The notes: generated from the letters alone by a model not told the origin. A stretch of 64,000 nucleotides of DNA from Arcuatula senhousia (GCA_963971305.1 OZ020306.1:67305022-67369021), one strand, 5' to 3'. Shown: positions 46,477-58,269, numbered from the stretch's first letter. Translations and numbers: made by a program.

Positions 46477-48681
46477 TTATATTACAAAAGAAATTCTACA
46501 CGCAAGAAGAGGCCATTTTAGCCCAACGTCATCCAGAACAAATCCATCTCTACATGGCACTTTAATTACGCCTTTCTGACCCTTTGTACCGATATAAATC
46601 CTACTCTGTGTACACTGTTTCAGCTTAGGCCACCATGCAGGTATCGGGGTTATCTCAGGAACAACTATGGTACAAGAGACTTTCTGTTCTTCCAATAATC
46701 TCAGTACAAGGAAAATTAACACAAAAGGTGGATAGACATACATATTGTTTTCACGCTTTAAATCTTGTGAAAACACATTCACGCCCGATGTATCCGGTGT
46801 CGGCCATGGGGTAAAATGTCGGAGTGGCTTGCCGTCATCAGACTTCATCACATTGGAGTCCAGAGACATCAGATCTACCGAATGTTGCCCAAAATGTTCT
46901 TCCACTAACAACCACGAGTTTTCGCTTAACATACAGTCAGAAAAATCCAACTTTCTCGATGGATCATCCGCCATGTTTTCCTTCGACGGAACATAATGAA
47001 GCTTCAAATCGACATTTTTGTCTACCACGAATCTAAATATGGCCTTTAGTATATCATTTAACATTTTACACTTACTTCCCTGACCATTCCAGGAGTGAAT
47101 AACCGGCATATTGTCCGTCTTCAAGTCAACCCTTGAATTCACTACGGCTTGTCCTAAAGCAATCGGCGATTTTAATATCGCATCTGCTTCCTTGACATGA
47201 ATCGGTCTAGTATCACCATCAACCCAGTAATCACCAAATTCAGATATTTCTTCACCGAGCTTAACAACAGCCCCATACTTAAACCCAGAGGCATCAGTTG
47301 ACAATTTAATATATTTATGGAATTCTGGTCTCCACATTGAATAACCAGACCAACCGTCAAGGAACTTCCAATATAGCAGTTCCTCTTTCAAAGCATCTGA
47401 CACAACTACTGGTCTACTATTCTTTATCGATTGTGAAATTGCCATATTAACCTCCCTGCAGAACAATTTGCACCCTGGGACTGCCAATGACATTGATATG
47501 CATTTACCGCAGAACCTTTGTAAAGTTCTCAAGTCAATTTCATTGCACAGTAACATAGCTTCCCTCAGATCAGCAAACTTTATCTTTTTATCCTCCGGGA
47601 GCAAAAAGGCCTGTTTTATGGAATCAACCAGAAACCCTAGAAATTTCTTGCAACTTGATGGTTCTAAAGAGCATTTTCCCAAAGACAACGTATAACCTAA
47701 CCTTGTCAGTAACTCTAATAAAGCGTAAGAGAGTTTACGACTCTCGATAATATTGTCATTATCCGTTTGTACCTCATTTCCTTTTGTAACTGCAAACCTG
47801 TCGTCAATGTAAAGTGTATTAAGCACATCTAAACTTCTTAAGTAAGAGGTAACCCTTATACCAATCGACTGATAAACGTAAGGTGATGCCTTCCAGCCAA
47901 AAGGCAAAGTAGTATATGTCATTAAAAAACCTCCAAACTGTATACCAAAATAAATCTGCGACTCCTCGTCGAGTCTCACGTGATCATATCCCTACTTCTC
48001 ATCACAGGTTATCATTAACGAACCTTTCCCTACAAGTCTAGGTATATCCCTTAAAGTTTCTAATTTAAAGGGACAATCTTTGACCCACAAGTTCAAGAAC
48101 CTCTCATCATGGCATAAACGAGGCTTAGTTGGCTCTATTGTTAACGGCATTATGACCTTGGGAGGTTGACATTCTCCTATTTTACCCAATAATCTAATAG
48201 AACCCGTTGCTATTCTTTCATAAAGCTGGTTACAAATGAAGTCTACAAACTTAGCACAATTACTAGAGTTCGGAAAATATTGCTTCGGTGGTACATCCGA
48301 ATCAAAAAACCTGCCTTTAAAGTTCCCCTTGTAATGTCGGAAAAAATCATGTACATGAACTCCATTTTCTAACCACTTCTTAATCAATTCATTTTCAACC
48401 TCATCTTCCAAAATATCTCGCCAACTGTTTAAATTGTTGTGAATCTGGCCACTCACAAAATATTGAGGATCTCTGAGTGGTAAGGAATACAAATCGAAAT
48501 CAGGGTAACCATTCAATACACTCTCAGCAGACGGAACGCGTGCCGTAGGTGAGGGGATTTCACCCCCAAGAGTTACCCATGCTGGCTTTTGTCTTTGGCA
48601 CACCCCTATTGGATTAAAACCGCTTTCTGCCTCCCACAATGGCACTTTTACAAAGGTTGAATCATAACTTCTAGGTAATTC
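46477..48681 (-). pseudogene. Reverse transcriptase-RNase H, one in-frame TAG
   Basis: 735 codons in one frame. RT motifs: ITCDEK (start of motif A), TTLPFGWKASPYVYQ (motif B region) and LYIDDRF (catalytic YxDD). RNase H: STDASGFKYGAVV, KEADA, KTDNMPVIHSW and SKENMADDPSR supply the D-E-D-D set. A tail after RNase H with MYVYPPFVLIFLVLR and PAWWPKL resembles the segment assigned to a methyltransferase-like domain in some DIRS pol proteins (weak). A TAG at 47992-47994 falls right after DEK inside motif A, where serine is usual, and would kill the enzyme unless read through. The segment begins behind acceptor TATTTTGGTATAG at 48682. Confidence 0.85.
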
Positions 48682-48934
48682 CTATACCAAAATAAAACAA
48701 GAAACCTTACTTAGCCAGCATAGTACACTCTGAAGGTGAAATCCCCTCGCCTACAATTCGCGTGGAGTACCACTAGGGCATCAGTGTCCCTTGAATTGTC
48801 GACGAAGAAATTTCAACTAAAAAACAACAAATTAACAGATTTAAATGTTATTATATCGATATAAAATACACAGTTCCAAAGATATTTTCTTCAAATCACT
48901 ACCATTATAGATATTTTTGTTAATATTATTGTTA

Positions 48935-49606
48935 TTATTTAAGTTTGTCTTTTGCGATCTTCATTTTCTCACAGTCCTTAACCAGGTGCGTCTCACTACC
49001 ACAAAAGTGACATCCTCCCTTAGGACGAAACTGTCTACTTCTATATCTCGGATACCCACGGGAAAAACTTCCACCATCAGAAGGCATATAAGACAAAGCA
49101 CCCATAGCGAACGGAAAAGATGATGTCTGGATTGGCGGATATAAGTTGTGTAATGGCGATCTCTCGGCCTGCGTAGGGGGCTGTTCAGTCTTCCCGTCTG
49201 CCTTTGCCTCAGCCTTCATACACTTTGAGATGGCTTTTGTAATTACATCAGTGGCTTTCCCACCAATAACTGTGAGACAAAGAGTGGATATGTCTATCTT
49301 CCCTTTGAGCCTACATGCTTGCCTCGCGAGTTCCTCAAATGTTTCCGACTCCTCATGGCCAGCTCTTCTAGCAACTTTTGCGAGTTCATCTTATGTTAGT
49401 AATATTAAAGGTGTGCTTGGCTCTGCTTGTATACATAAAGCGCTCACCTTCTCCTTCAATCCAACTACTGCATCCACCTTTGAGGACTTCTCAAGTTGTG
49501 CTATCCTATCCTCTAAACCATCCCTCTTCCTTTTTCCAACACCTGAACTGCCTGGTTCAGTATTACTCTGCGTATTATCAGCTGTTATTTCACTGGTTCC
49601 AGGATT
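48935..49606 (-). pseudogene. gag-like protein, 3' exon with zinc knuckle
   Basis: The second gag exon. It contains a CCHC zinc knuckle, CHFCGSETHLVKDC, near the C-terminus (about 48965-49006), a helical middle (ELAKVARRAGHEESETFEEL), and ends at TAA about 48935. An in-frame TAA at 49391-49393 interrupts it (after PLILLT). It starts directly after acceptor GATTGTCTTGTAG (49607-49619). Nucleic-acid binding and particle formation is the family role. Confidence 0.75.
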
Positions 49607-50100
49607 CTACAAGACAATCAAACACTTATACTGAGCTAAAAATACATATATTCGAACAGAACATTAAAACATTATCAATAGTATTCACTTTAGCTTCCAA
49701 GTCAACTAATTAAAGTAAACCATACTAAACAAACATCTCGTCAATTTGATTATAACTTAACGTTAAAATTTAACACGGACAAAAATAAACATTAGCTATG
49801 AATTTTATTTCCCGCCGAATACCCAATTGTCCTTAATCAAAAACGTCGTGATCAGTGTCTTGCATATATCTTCCATATCCCTGTATGAATACTATCCACA
49901 AAACTTTTTTTCCTTTTTTTTTTTAAACAAAGAATTTTAAACAACGGTAAAACAAACCGCCTGACACAACTCAATAATTACACACCACTTATATATAAAA
50001 TGTAAAACAAATAAAGCGGCACTAGAAATTACATTGGTATAATTTATTGAGTCGTAACATGTTTAACTCGACAGAAAAGCTTTCAAAAGATAATTCTCAC
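49607..50100 (-). other. Probable spliceosomal intron in gag (494 bp)
   Basis: Minus strand: donor CAG|GTGAGAA at 50101/50100 and acceptor TTGTCTTGTAG|AAT at 49607/49606. Both exons join in phase 0 (TPEQ|NPGTS) in the same reading frame, while the intervening sequence is AT-rich and closed by stops. Confidence 0.75.
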
Positions 50101-50421
50101 CTGCTCTGGTGTCAAATCTTGCCCTTTCGGCTGCCCAAACTCATTAGCAAACAGGATCATACAGTGTAGGCCCCATCTCGCCTCGCCAACACCCTCATCC
50201 CTTCCGGCCAACATCAAAATCTCTCCTATACCCTCTCCAGTTAGAGTCAGAACATGTTGGTTGATCTCATCAAAGGACAAGTTTTCTGTCTTTAAATCTT
50301 TCTGCATCCGAGCAAATTCCTTTTACCCCTCCGGCTTCCCAGTTCTAATCCGCTTTATAGCAGGTAAGATGTTTACGTCTTTTAATGAATGTCTACGCTT
50401 AAGAATCGCAGGCAAAACCAT
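50101..50421 (-). pseudogene. gag-like protein, 5' exon
   Basis: 107 codons from ATG at 50421 (MVLPAILKRRHSLKDVNILP) to the donor at 50101. An in-frame TAA at 50323-50325 interrupts it. The segment after that stop (QKDLKTENLSFDEINQHVLT, GLHCMILFANEFGQPKG) is intact. A splice acceptor, GCATTGTAG, directly precedes the ATG, which hints at a 5' UTR intron. Confidence 0.7.
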
Positions 50422-51228
50422 CTACAATGCAACATAAACATACTGATTTTAGTCACGTGATTTAAACATCAATGAACTACTCGAATTTTAAAACGTGCAT
50501 AGATACAGTATTCAGTCAAACTCACAATACCACACAATCATGTTTTATAAAACCGTTTTTATTCTCTTTCACTGCTCTTTCTCATATGGACAAACGTTTT
50601 CAATAACAAATTCAACATTGAGTTCAATATATGTGTATGATTTACTTTGCAAACGTGACTATATTTAAATGACCCGAATATAATCAATTCTACAACCGGC
50701 TAAATTTAACTCATCCAAGCTCAAACACACCGCTCATAAGATTATTCAACGCAATTATTTCATTAAAACAAATAACATGCAAAATAGAATATCTACATTA
50801 TCTATGATTTCAAATTTGATTGCAACATATAAATTTCCCATTGAATTCCATGTAGACGCCAATACATATCATTCATGCGCCTCACGCATATTTGCCACGT
50901 GGCCAAAGATTTTCCTTCAATAATGCCAAAATAAACTTCTTACAAACGTATTTCGCTACAATAAGCTCTTCTCTATGCCTATATATTATTTTATTCTATA
51001 TACATAACTTTACACAGGCTATAATCTCATAACCACTTTATCAATCAAAGACACCAAGTCAATTATATCTATTTTCCTGAACCACCAAGGTTTATACTCT
51101 AATACTCTAAGCCACAAGGCCTACTAAAACATAAATATCATTTATAATGACCACCAAGGTCCTACATTAACATTCCACATGTATCTACCTTAAAATCAAG
51201 AGCGTCTCTAAACACGTCTTCTCTCATG
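50422..51228 (-). other. 5' leader of the DIRS-order element
   Basis: About 800 bp of AT-rich non-coding sequence between A1 and gag. Probably promoter, leader and possibly a first intron. No motif named. Confidence 0.5.
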
Positions 51229-51296
51229 CGAAAATGTTGAAAGAGTGATGATGTGTCACGTGTACTTCCCGCCAAAGCAATTGACCAATGAGGATA
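51229..51296 (-). repeat. A1 terminal split direct repeat
   Basis: 68 bp, one mismatch to 44949-45016 (GCCAAAG versus GCTAAAG). Outer 5' end of the element on the minus strand. Confidence 0.9.
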
Positions 51297-51465
51297 TGAA
51301 CCTTGTCGGGAATCACTAGTAGTTTTAGCAAGACTCTTTTAACTGTGGTACTTTTTTTATTATATAATGCTGAATGCATATATTTTTCGGTCCCGTCCTG
51401 TTTTGTCATGGAACATCCCTTTCTCTCCTTACAACCTTAATCATGATTTTACGAAATGGTAAAAC

Positions 51466-54314
51466 ATGCAACAACTCAGAACTTTAGCTAGGATATCCAC
51501 ATCCAACAATAACCTTCAATCTAATATAACCAGCCACTCTTCCTATACCGTAAATTCTTTTAAACTATCAGTCCAATCATCAAATACCAGTCAACAAAAG
51601 AATAGCTCTTTTCTCGGATATCCTAAAGTCTTACCCTGTAGTGCTTCGAAATGACAAACGTGAAACAGGTTAATCAGAAACACCACTGTTACATCTAGTA
51701 TAAATGGACGAATTTTCTCTACTAAATTGACCCAAGATGTTAACTGAAGCACAACAAATTTAATTTATTTAATATCTTGATCCGAACCTAATTGTAATAT
51801 TCAGTATGTCGGGGAGACTGGTAGGTATTTGTCGAAAAGAACTTCTGAAAATCTGTATCGCTTTCGCCGCTTTAAAAAGTATAAATGCTATCTTTATCAA
51901 CACTTACATAAACACAACCACAACATTAAGTTTATTAAAGTTCAGCCACTTGAAATTATTAATAGAGATTTAAATCTAAGTAAAAGACAGTTTCGTAGAG
52001 AAAGACGACTTGCTGAACTTGATTGGATAAAAAAATTACAAACCGCATACCCTCTGGGTCTTAACGATAACATCATGGGACAGGGTAGCATATCTAGATC
52101 ATCAAACATAAATGTCATGAATTTAGTGATTCCTCGTAAACGGAACAAACGGTCGCATGGTAAACGAATAAATCGTTATGTCAGAAAACAACATCGCTCT
52201 GACTCAAGTATTACTGATCTTATTAAAATCTTTAAAAATAATGGACGTCATCATTTGTTTTGTAAATTATGTTCAATACCCATTTCTAAATTAAACAGTA
52301 TCCGTTTGGAATGTAGTACTATGTCTCATGCAAGTCCATTATATGAAGGTGCACTCATCATCTCTTTTTTTTTGTCACTATAAACTGTTTCCCAAAATTG
52401 AAAACCCAGAAGACCACATTCGACATTTTATAAAATTAACCTACATTAATAGAGGACTTGACTTCATAAATATATCTAGTGTATTTATGGATCCTGATAT
52501 TCACTATACAACAACTACAACTGATGAAGAACTAGACACGAATATTCCTTTATCATGCGACTGTGCTAAATCTGATTTCAGATATGCTCCTTGTGATCAT
52601 GTTGTTACCGGAGACCTTTCAATCGTCAATGACCCAGAGGTTATCAATTTCTTGAAAAAAGGACCAAAGTTTAGACCACCCACTAAAATTAATTGGAATT
52701 CCTGCCTAAATTGTATCAAAACTTCCCTTCTCTCTTATTGCAAATCTTGGATCAGGAGAGAAGGGGCCGACTCAAAATCTCTAGACCATTTTGTTAATAA
52801 ATTTATGGCAATTATGCAACCCAGAATTAGCCAATTTCAAAATTCGTTTGTAGATTTAAGGCCTAATACTTACCTTAATCGAATAAAGTCAAAAATCCGT
52901 TTACTTTGTTTGCGATACGTGTTTGTTCCCGCCGATAAAGCAGCTGACAATGTCGTTGTGGTATGAAGAAAGTATTACCTTGAGGTTTTAATGCACGAAA
53001 TAAAAATTTCGAACACTTTCGTTCCCGTGCATTCGACAGAATCAGGTATATCATATCATAGCGACCACAGCACTTCGAGTTGCCCCGACATACTTTAAGT
53101 TACTTACTATGTACTGGATACCTAAATTGCACAAAAATCCATATAAATCTCGTTTTATCTCTGCTTCAAGTAAGTGTTCTTTAACCCATATTTCCAAAGT
53201 TCTATCTCTTACTTTAACTACTATGAAGAAATTTATTATTCAATACTGTGATAGGGTATTCGAAAACAGTTGAATTAATTATTTTTGGAGTGTAAAAAAT
53301 TCTCTTGATGTTTTGGACAAGCTTCGTGCATTTGAAAATACTTTTCATACCGTTGATACTTACAATTTTTCTACTTTATATACTAACCTTCCACATAATC
53401 TGATTAAAAAGAAATTTGAATATTTGGTTAAATGGTGTATTGACAAATCTAAAAGTGATTATATCTGTTCTAGAGTTTCAAAATCATTTAGTAAATCATT
53501 TTTTAGTAACGAGACTCCAAAGGGTTTCATTAACATGACTGATGCAGAAACTATTACTGCTCTAAATTATTTGTTAGATAATATTTACATACGTTTTGGT
53601 AAACAAATTTATCGCCAAATTATTGGTATTCCTATGGGTACTAATTGTGCGACGCTTATAGCCGACCTTTTCCTATACTGTTATGAAACACAATTTATGG
53701 CTAAATTACAAAAAGACCCGAACAAACAGAACCTAATCGAAACTTTCAATTATACTTTTAGATATTTAGATGACATTCTTGCACTCAACAATCCTTCATC
53801 TAATTTTATTACAGATATCTATCCTTCTGAATTAACCTGGAACAAATCTAACGTCACCGGTGATAGATGTCCTTTTTTAGATTTAGATTTAAGTATTATT
53901 GACGGAAAATTACATACCAAAGTATATGATAAACGTGACGACATTACCTTCCCTATTATAAATTTTCCTTTTCTTGTAGGAGATGTTCCACTAGCGCCGT
54001 CATACGGGGTTTACATTTCACAGTTAGTAAGATATGCTCGGATCTGCAGTTGTGTTTCTGATTTTAATAATAAAAACCGTTTTATTTCTGAAAAATTATT
54101 AAAACAAGGTTATCGATACCACAAATTAGTAAAATCTTTTTCTAAATTCTTCCACAAGTATCGATCTCTTATTGAAAAATTTAATTGTACACGTCACTTT
54201 CTTATAGTGAAAGGTAACGTTTATGGTAACGTTTTTTATAAAGCTCACAAATTTAAAAGCAATCCAATAGAAATGAACAAATTGGCTTCAAAATTTATTA
54301 CGGAAAGGATATGA
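51466..54314 (+). pseudogene. Naiad Penelope-like retrotransposon ORF (GIY-YIG + RT) with six in-frame TGA codons
   Basis: Domain order is permuted relative to classical Penelope: an N-terminal GIY-YIG nuclease (NLIYLIS at 51757-51777, NCNIQYVGETGRYLSKR at 51790-51840), an RSHGK-type basic stretch, the CxC motif CDCAKSDFRY near 52556, then RT: MYWIPKLHKNPYKSRF (53109), TVDTYNFSTLYTNL (53350), IIGIPMGTNCAT (53618), YLDDILAL (53764, catalytic) and a C-terminal thumb-like region. This matches the Naiad clade. In-frame TGAs are at 51652, 51661, 51745, 51778, 52964 and 53271; no TAA or TAG occurs. Two one-base shifts (T run at 52365-52373; extra T near 53094) disable this copy. TGA placement at expected cysteines suggests selenocysteine. 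Confidence 0.85.
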
Positions 54315-55050
54315 AATGAATATCTTGGTTAAATCTTTGAATTTAGTGTTTTTTTGGCAGAAATATTGAAAACTTGATACTTGCTTTAAAACTTCCATAA
54401 ACGTTTTTACTATTGTCATTTTTAAGCATTATAGCGATCAAGCGTGTCGGTTTTGTGTGATGACACTTCACTAAATCATTATTGTTTGAAGTGTTGTGTC
54501 GGATTTAAAATCGATACGTTTGATTTTTTTACATCAGTCGATTGATGATTATCAGCTAGCTGTAAGTAACAGCGAGTGTTCTAAAGAGAGTTCCTTTACC
54601 GTCCGTATGTTTGTTCTTGTTTTTTGTCTTAGGTTCTCTCTAGTAGAATTGGACTTTGATCGATTTGATTTTAATTGTGTGTTTAGTTTTTGTGCTTTGT
54701 CTAGGAATATTGATAGGGGGAAGGTTGGGCCCAAAAAACTAGTTTAACCCCGCCACATATTACATGTGCCTGTCCTAAGCCAGGAATCTTTGACAAAGCT
54801 TTCGTTTGTACTTGTCTTTTTGATGTTTTATGTTCCTTGTTTAAGAAGGGGGTCTATCTGTGACTATTTCAGGGCTGGATTTGAATTATATGCATCTTAT
54901 TTAGACCATGGGCCAATTGCAGAACCGCGAGCAGTGCCAAATGGCCTCGTTGAAGGCTGCTGGCGGTTGTCCATTGTGGTTTTTTCTAAATTGCCGTTTA
55001 ATTGTGGACTGTGTCGCGTACACTTATTCCACATCTCTTTATTTTCTATT
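54315..55050 (+). other. Naiad 3' UTR (shared with the 57.3-58.1 kb copy)
   Basis: Nearly identical to 57334-58063 and found as fragments elsewhere (3555, 10070). It contains hairpins GCTGT-AAGTA-ACAGC near 54561 and CACTTCA/TGAAGTG near 54469, and an ATGA...TGA helix candidate at 54316-54369 that could be a SECIS-like element. All SECIS readings are unproven. Confidence 0.65.
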
Positions 55051-56918
55051 CGTATCACATTTGATTCGTTACTCCAGAGCTAGCAGGAATTACATCGATT
55101 TCCTTGGCAGAGCGTCATGTTTGACACGGAAATTGCTGACACAGTGTTATGTTTCTCTACGGTTGCTGTCTTTACTGAAGACATTTTAAGATAGACACCG
55201 CGCATTCGTAGACAATATGGGATTTCTATCTCTCAAATGAGTACAGATGAATTTGTTTTGTCTTCCTCTACCGGATTTGACACACTGAATTGGAAATTAG
55301 CAACGCGACGGGTGTGCTATAGCAGGCAGGAAGGAACCGCTTACTCTTCCGGAGCACCTGAATTCACTAATGTTACGACTTGAGTTTGCGTTGTTGATTT
55401 CCGTTCGGTTGATTTTGTGTTTTGTGTTTCTTCGTGCTGTTCTTGTTCGTGTTTACCGGTTTTGTCGTTGCCTTTTCGGACTTTTGACACTCGAATGCCA
55501 CATTGGTGCCTCTTTGCCTCTTGTACTGAGATGATCATCTTATTATCCCTATAATGCCTTCACAATCGTGTGACGGTGTATGTTACTACCGGTCCATAAG
55601 ATCGCAATGGAAGAGGGAGGTGTGGCGGGCTATAAAACCTGGCTTAACCCACCATTTCATTTGAAATGCATGTGCGAATTCAGGACCATTGCGATCTATA
55701 ACTATTCCGGTGTGTCTTCCATGTTTTGTCTTTTCTATTGGACATTGAGATTGATCCTCAAAGTTCGGTAATTTTGTTATTACCTTTATTACATTACTGT
55801 GCGTCTGTGAAAAAAGGACAATACTTAAGAATTGAATGTTTGTATTTAATGTTTCATTGGCGTGTAAAACCGTTGACTGTGGCACATTTTGCATGAGCAC
55901 AACATTTAAACCACATTTAAAGACCAAAACTCTACAGTGTGAACGCATTGTTGTTTAAACATTAAGACAGCTATGAGTTTTGCTTAGTGTGAACGCGGCC
56001 TAAGTTGCACTTTGTTCTGCTGTTTCATGGAAAAGAGTTATGAATCAACGCCCAATTATCAATATATAATCTCCACTTTGAATTGCGATTCCTGAAGGAT
56101 AAAATGTGAAGCTGTTTTTAAGGTGGGGTTCGCACATCTAGTGTAACATGTCTTTGGTAAATGTAATTGTAACTTATTCACTTTTTTTGCTGGCTTTTCT
56201 TTTAATTGCTTCAAATTAATGAAACAAATATTCAAATAGCCTGAAGTTTCTTCTTTTCTTTATTCGTTAGTTGAGTTGTCGAGTTTTACAAACATCTTAT
56301 TGAATTTTATGTGTACAGAAGTTTCCCCACTACCTTCTCATAATGCTCGGCAAACTGCTGTTTGTGTATTATTCGGCACTTTTCTTTCATTCATAGTTAT
56401 GCCGACAATTCGCCCATGATTTAATTTGTTGATCAGGAAAGTGCAGAATTGTTAATGATTAATGTTTTTCTTCATAAAGATTACATTTACATTTTCTAAA
56501 ACAAGAACTAGACACTCATTTATTTTTTCCTCATTGAATGCGTTTTCAAAAGTCTTTTTATTAAAAAGAAATTTTAAGTTCCAGCTGTGTAAAAAATTTA
56601 AATATGGGTGAAACACAAAAAACGCATGAATTTAAAAGTCGGAAATGTTCTAAAAAGGCCGTAATTTTAAGTTGGATGTGTTTATTTTCTCGCCAAAACG
56701 GAACGAAGGGATATAGTAGCAATGATCTTCGTCTGTGCTTCCGTTAGTGTGTGGACACAACTCCTTTGAAGCCGATAAACAGATTATAACCCCGAGCAAC
56801 ACAAGAATCGATTCCAATAACTTTTACGAATATCGCTAAATATTTTTCTAATTACTCAACTGCATTATCTCTACCAATGAGAGGAGAGTCGAGTGAAAAA
56901 ATAAATATGACAAATACT
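55051..56918. other. Between the two Naiad copies: UTR-like repeats, no gene
   Basis: 55180-55340 matches 26970-27130. 55350-55535 is a minus-strand full-length AAGCAGAG SINE-like repeat. 55590-55790 is the terminal Penelope UTR block. 55842-55895 is one arm of the 38752 foldback family. 55900-56900 is not recognised. Confidence 0.55.
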
Positions 56919-58063
56919 TTACATACCAAAGTATATGATAAACGTGACGACTATACCTTCCCTATTATAAATTTCCCTTTTCTTGAAGGAGATGTTCCAC
57001 TAGCGCCGTCATACGGGATTTACATTTCACAGTTAGTAAGATATGCCCGGATCTGCAGTTGTGTTACTGATTTTAATAATAAAAACCGTTTTATTACTGA
57101 AAAATTATTTAAACAAGGTTATCGATACCACAAATTAGTAAAATCTTTTTCTAAAATCTTCCACAAGTATCGATCTCTTATTGAAAAATTTAATTGTACA
57201 CGTCACTTTCTTATAGTGAAAGGAATATCACATCCTGAATTTTATGGTAATGTTTTTTATAAAGCTCACAAATTTAAAAGCAATCCATTAGAAATGTAAA
57301 AATTGGCTTCAAAATTTATTACGGAAAGGATATGAAATGAAAATCTTGGTTAAATCTTTGAATTTAGTGTTTTTTTGGAGGAAATATTGAAAACTTGATA
57401 CTTGCTTTAAAACTTCCATAAACGTTTTTACTATTGTCATTTTTAAGCATTATAGCGATCAAGCGTGTCGGTTTTGTGTGATGAAACTTCACTAAATCAT
57501 TATTGTTTGAAGTGTTGTGTCGGATTTAAAATCGATACGTTTGATTTTTTTTTACATCAGTCGATTGATGATTCTCAGCTAGCTGTCAGTAACAGCGAGT
57601 GTTCTATAGAGAGTTCCTTTACCGTCCTTTTGTTTGTTCTTGTTTTTTTGTCTTAGGTTCTCTCTAGTAGAATTGAACTTTGATTGATTTGATTTTTATT
57701 GTGTGTTTAATTTTTGTGCTTTGTCTAGGAATATTGATAGGGGGAAGGTTGGGCCCAAAAAACTAGTTTAACCCCGCCACATATTACATGTGCCTGTCCT
57801 AAGCCAGGAATCTTTGACAAAGCTTTTGTTTGTACTTGTCTTTTTGATGTTTTCTATTCTTTGTTTAAGAATGGGGTCTATCCGTGACTATTTCAGGGCT
57901 GGATTTGAATTATATGCATCTTATTTAGACCATGGGCCAATTGCAGAACCGCGAGCAGTGCCAAATGGCATCGTTGAAGGCTGCTGGCGGTTGTCCATTG
58001 TGATTTGCCGTTTAATTGTGGGCTGTGTCGCGTACACTTATTCCACATCTCTTTATTTTCTAT
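56919..58063 (+). pseudogene. Second Naiad copy, 5'-truncated
   Basis: Starts abruptly within RT (TLHTKVYDKRDDYTFPIINF) and runs through the C-terminus (FLIVKGISHPEFYGNVFYKA, stop TAA at 57297) and the 3' UTR. Nearly identical to 53910-55050 but retains GISHPEF, which the upstream copy has lost by a small deletion. A truncated copy in direct orientation about 3 kb downstream fits the tandem insertion habit of Penelope elements. Confidence 0.85.
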
Positions 58064-58269
58064 ATTTGTAACGTGTCAGTTAAAATCAAAAGAGAATTCT
58101 CCTATATAAACTGTTAGTAAAATTACTTGATTCGATTCACGTGTTCCTATGACTTGTTATGCAGAGCTTTGATTATTTGTCATTATATGTAGTTAATTGT
58201 TTTGTTACACATTTAACAAATTTTAAGGAAATATAATCGACTTTATGAATTTTAAGTCATAATTCCCCT

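Larger units (their letters stand above)
44611..51296 (-). mobile_element. DIRS-order tyrosine-recombinase retrotransposon with split direct repeats
   Basis: A 6686-bp element read on the minus strand: A1 repeat (51296-51229), gag, RT-RNase H, tyrosine recombinase, then B1 (45084-45015) fused to A2 (45016-44949), then about 270 bp and B2 (44680-44611). B1 and B2 are identical over 70 bp; A1 and A2 differ at one position over 68 bp. This A1-ORFs-B1A2-B2 order is the PAT/Ngaro architecture, in which a circle closed at B2/A1 (shared TA) is integrated by the recombinase. Near-identical repeats imply recent insertion, but the coding frames carry at least three in-frame stops. Full-length and probably defective. 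Confidence 0.9.

Noticed and set aside
46745..47036. Plus-strand frames within the RT-RNase H region
   Set aside because: Antisense shadows of the minus-strand pol frame.
49146..49713. Plus-strand frames of 162 and 111 codons
   Set aside because: They are antisense to the gag exon of the minus-strand YR element, which has the zinc knuckle and splice signals.
53271..53273. Treating this TGA as a secure selenocysteine
   Set aside because: The position reads as NS-TGA-INYFW and could derive from a glycine codon by one change; kept only as a possible site.
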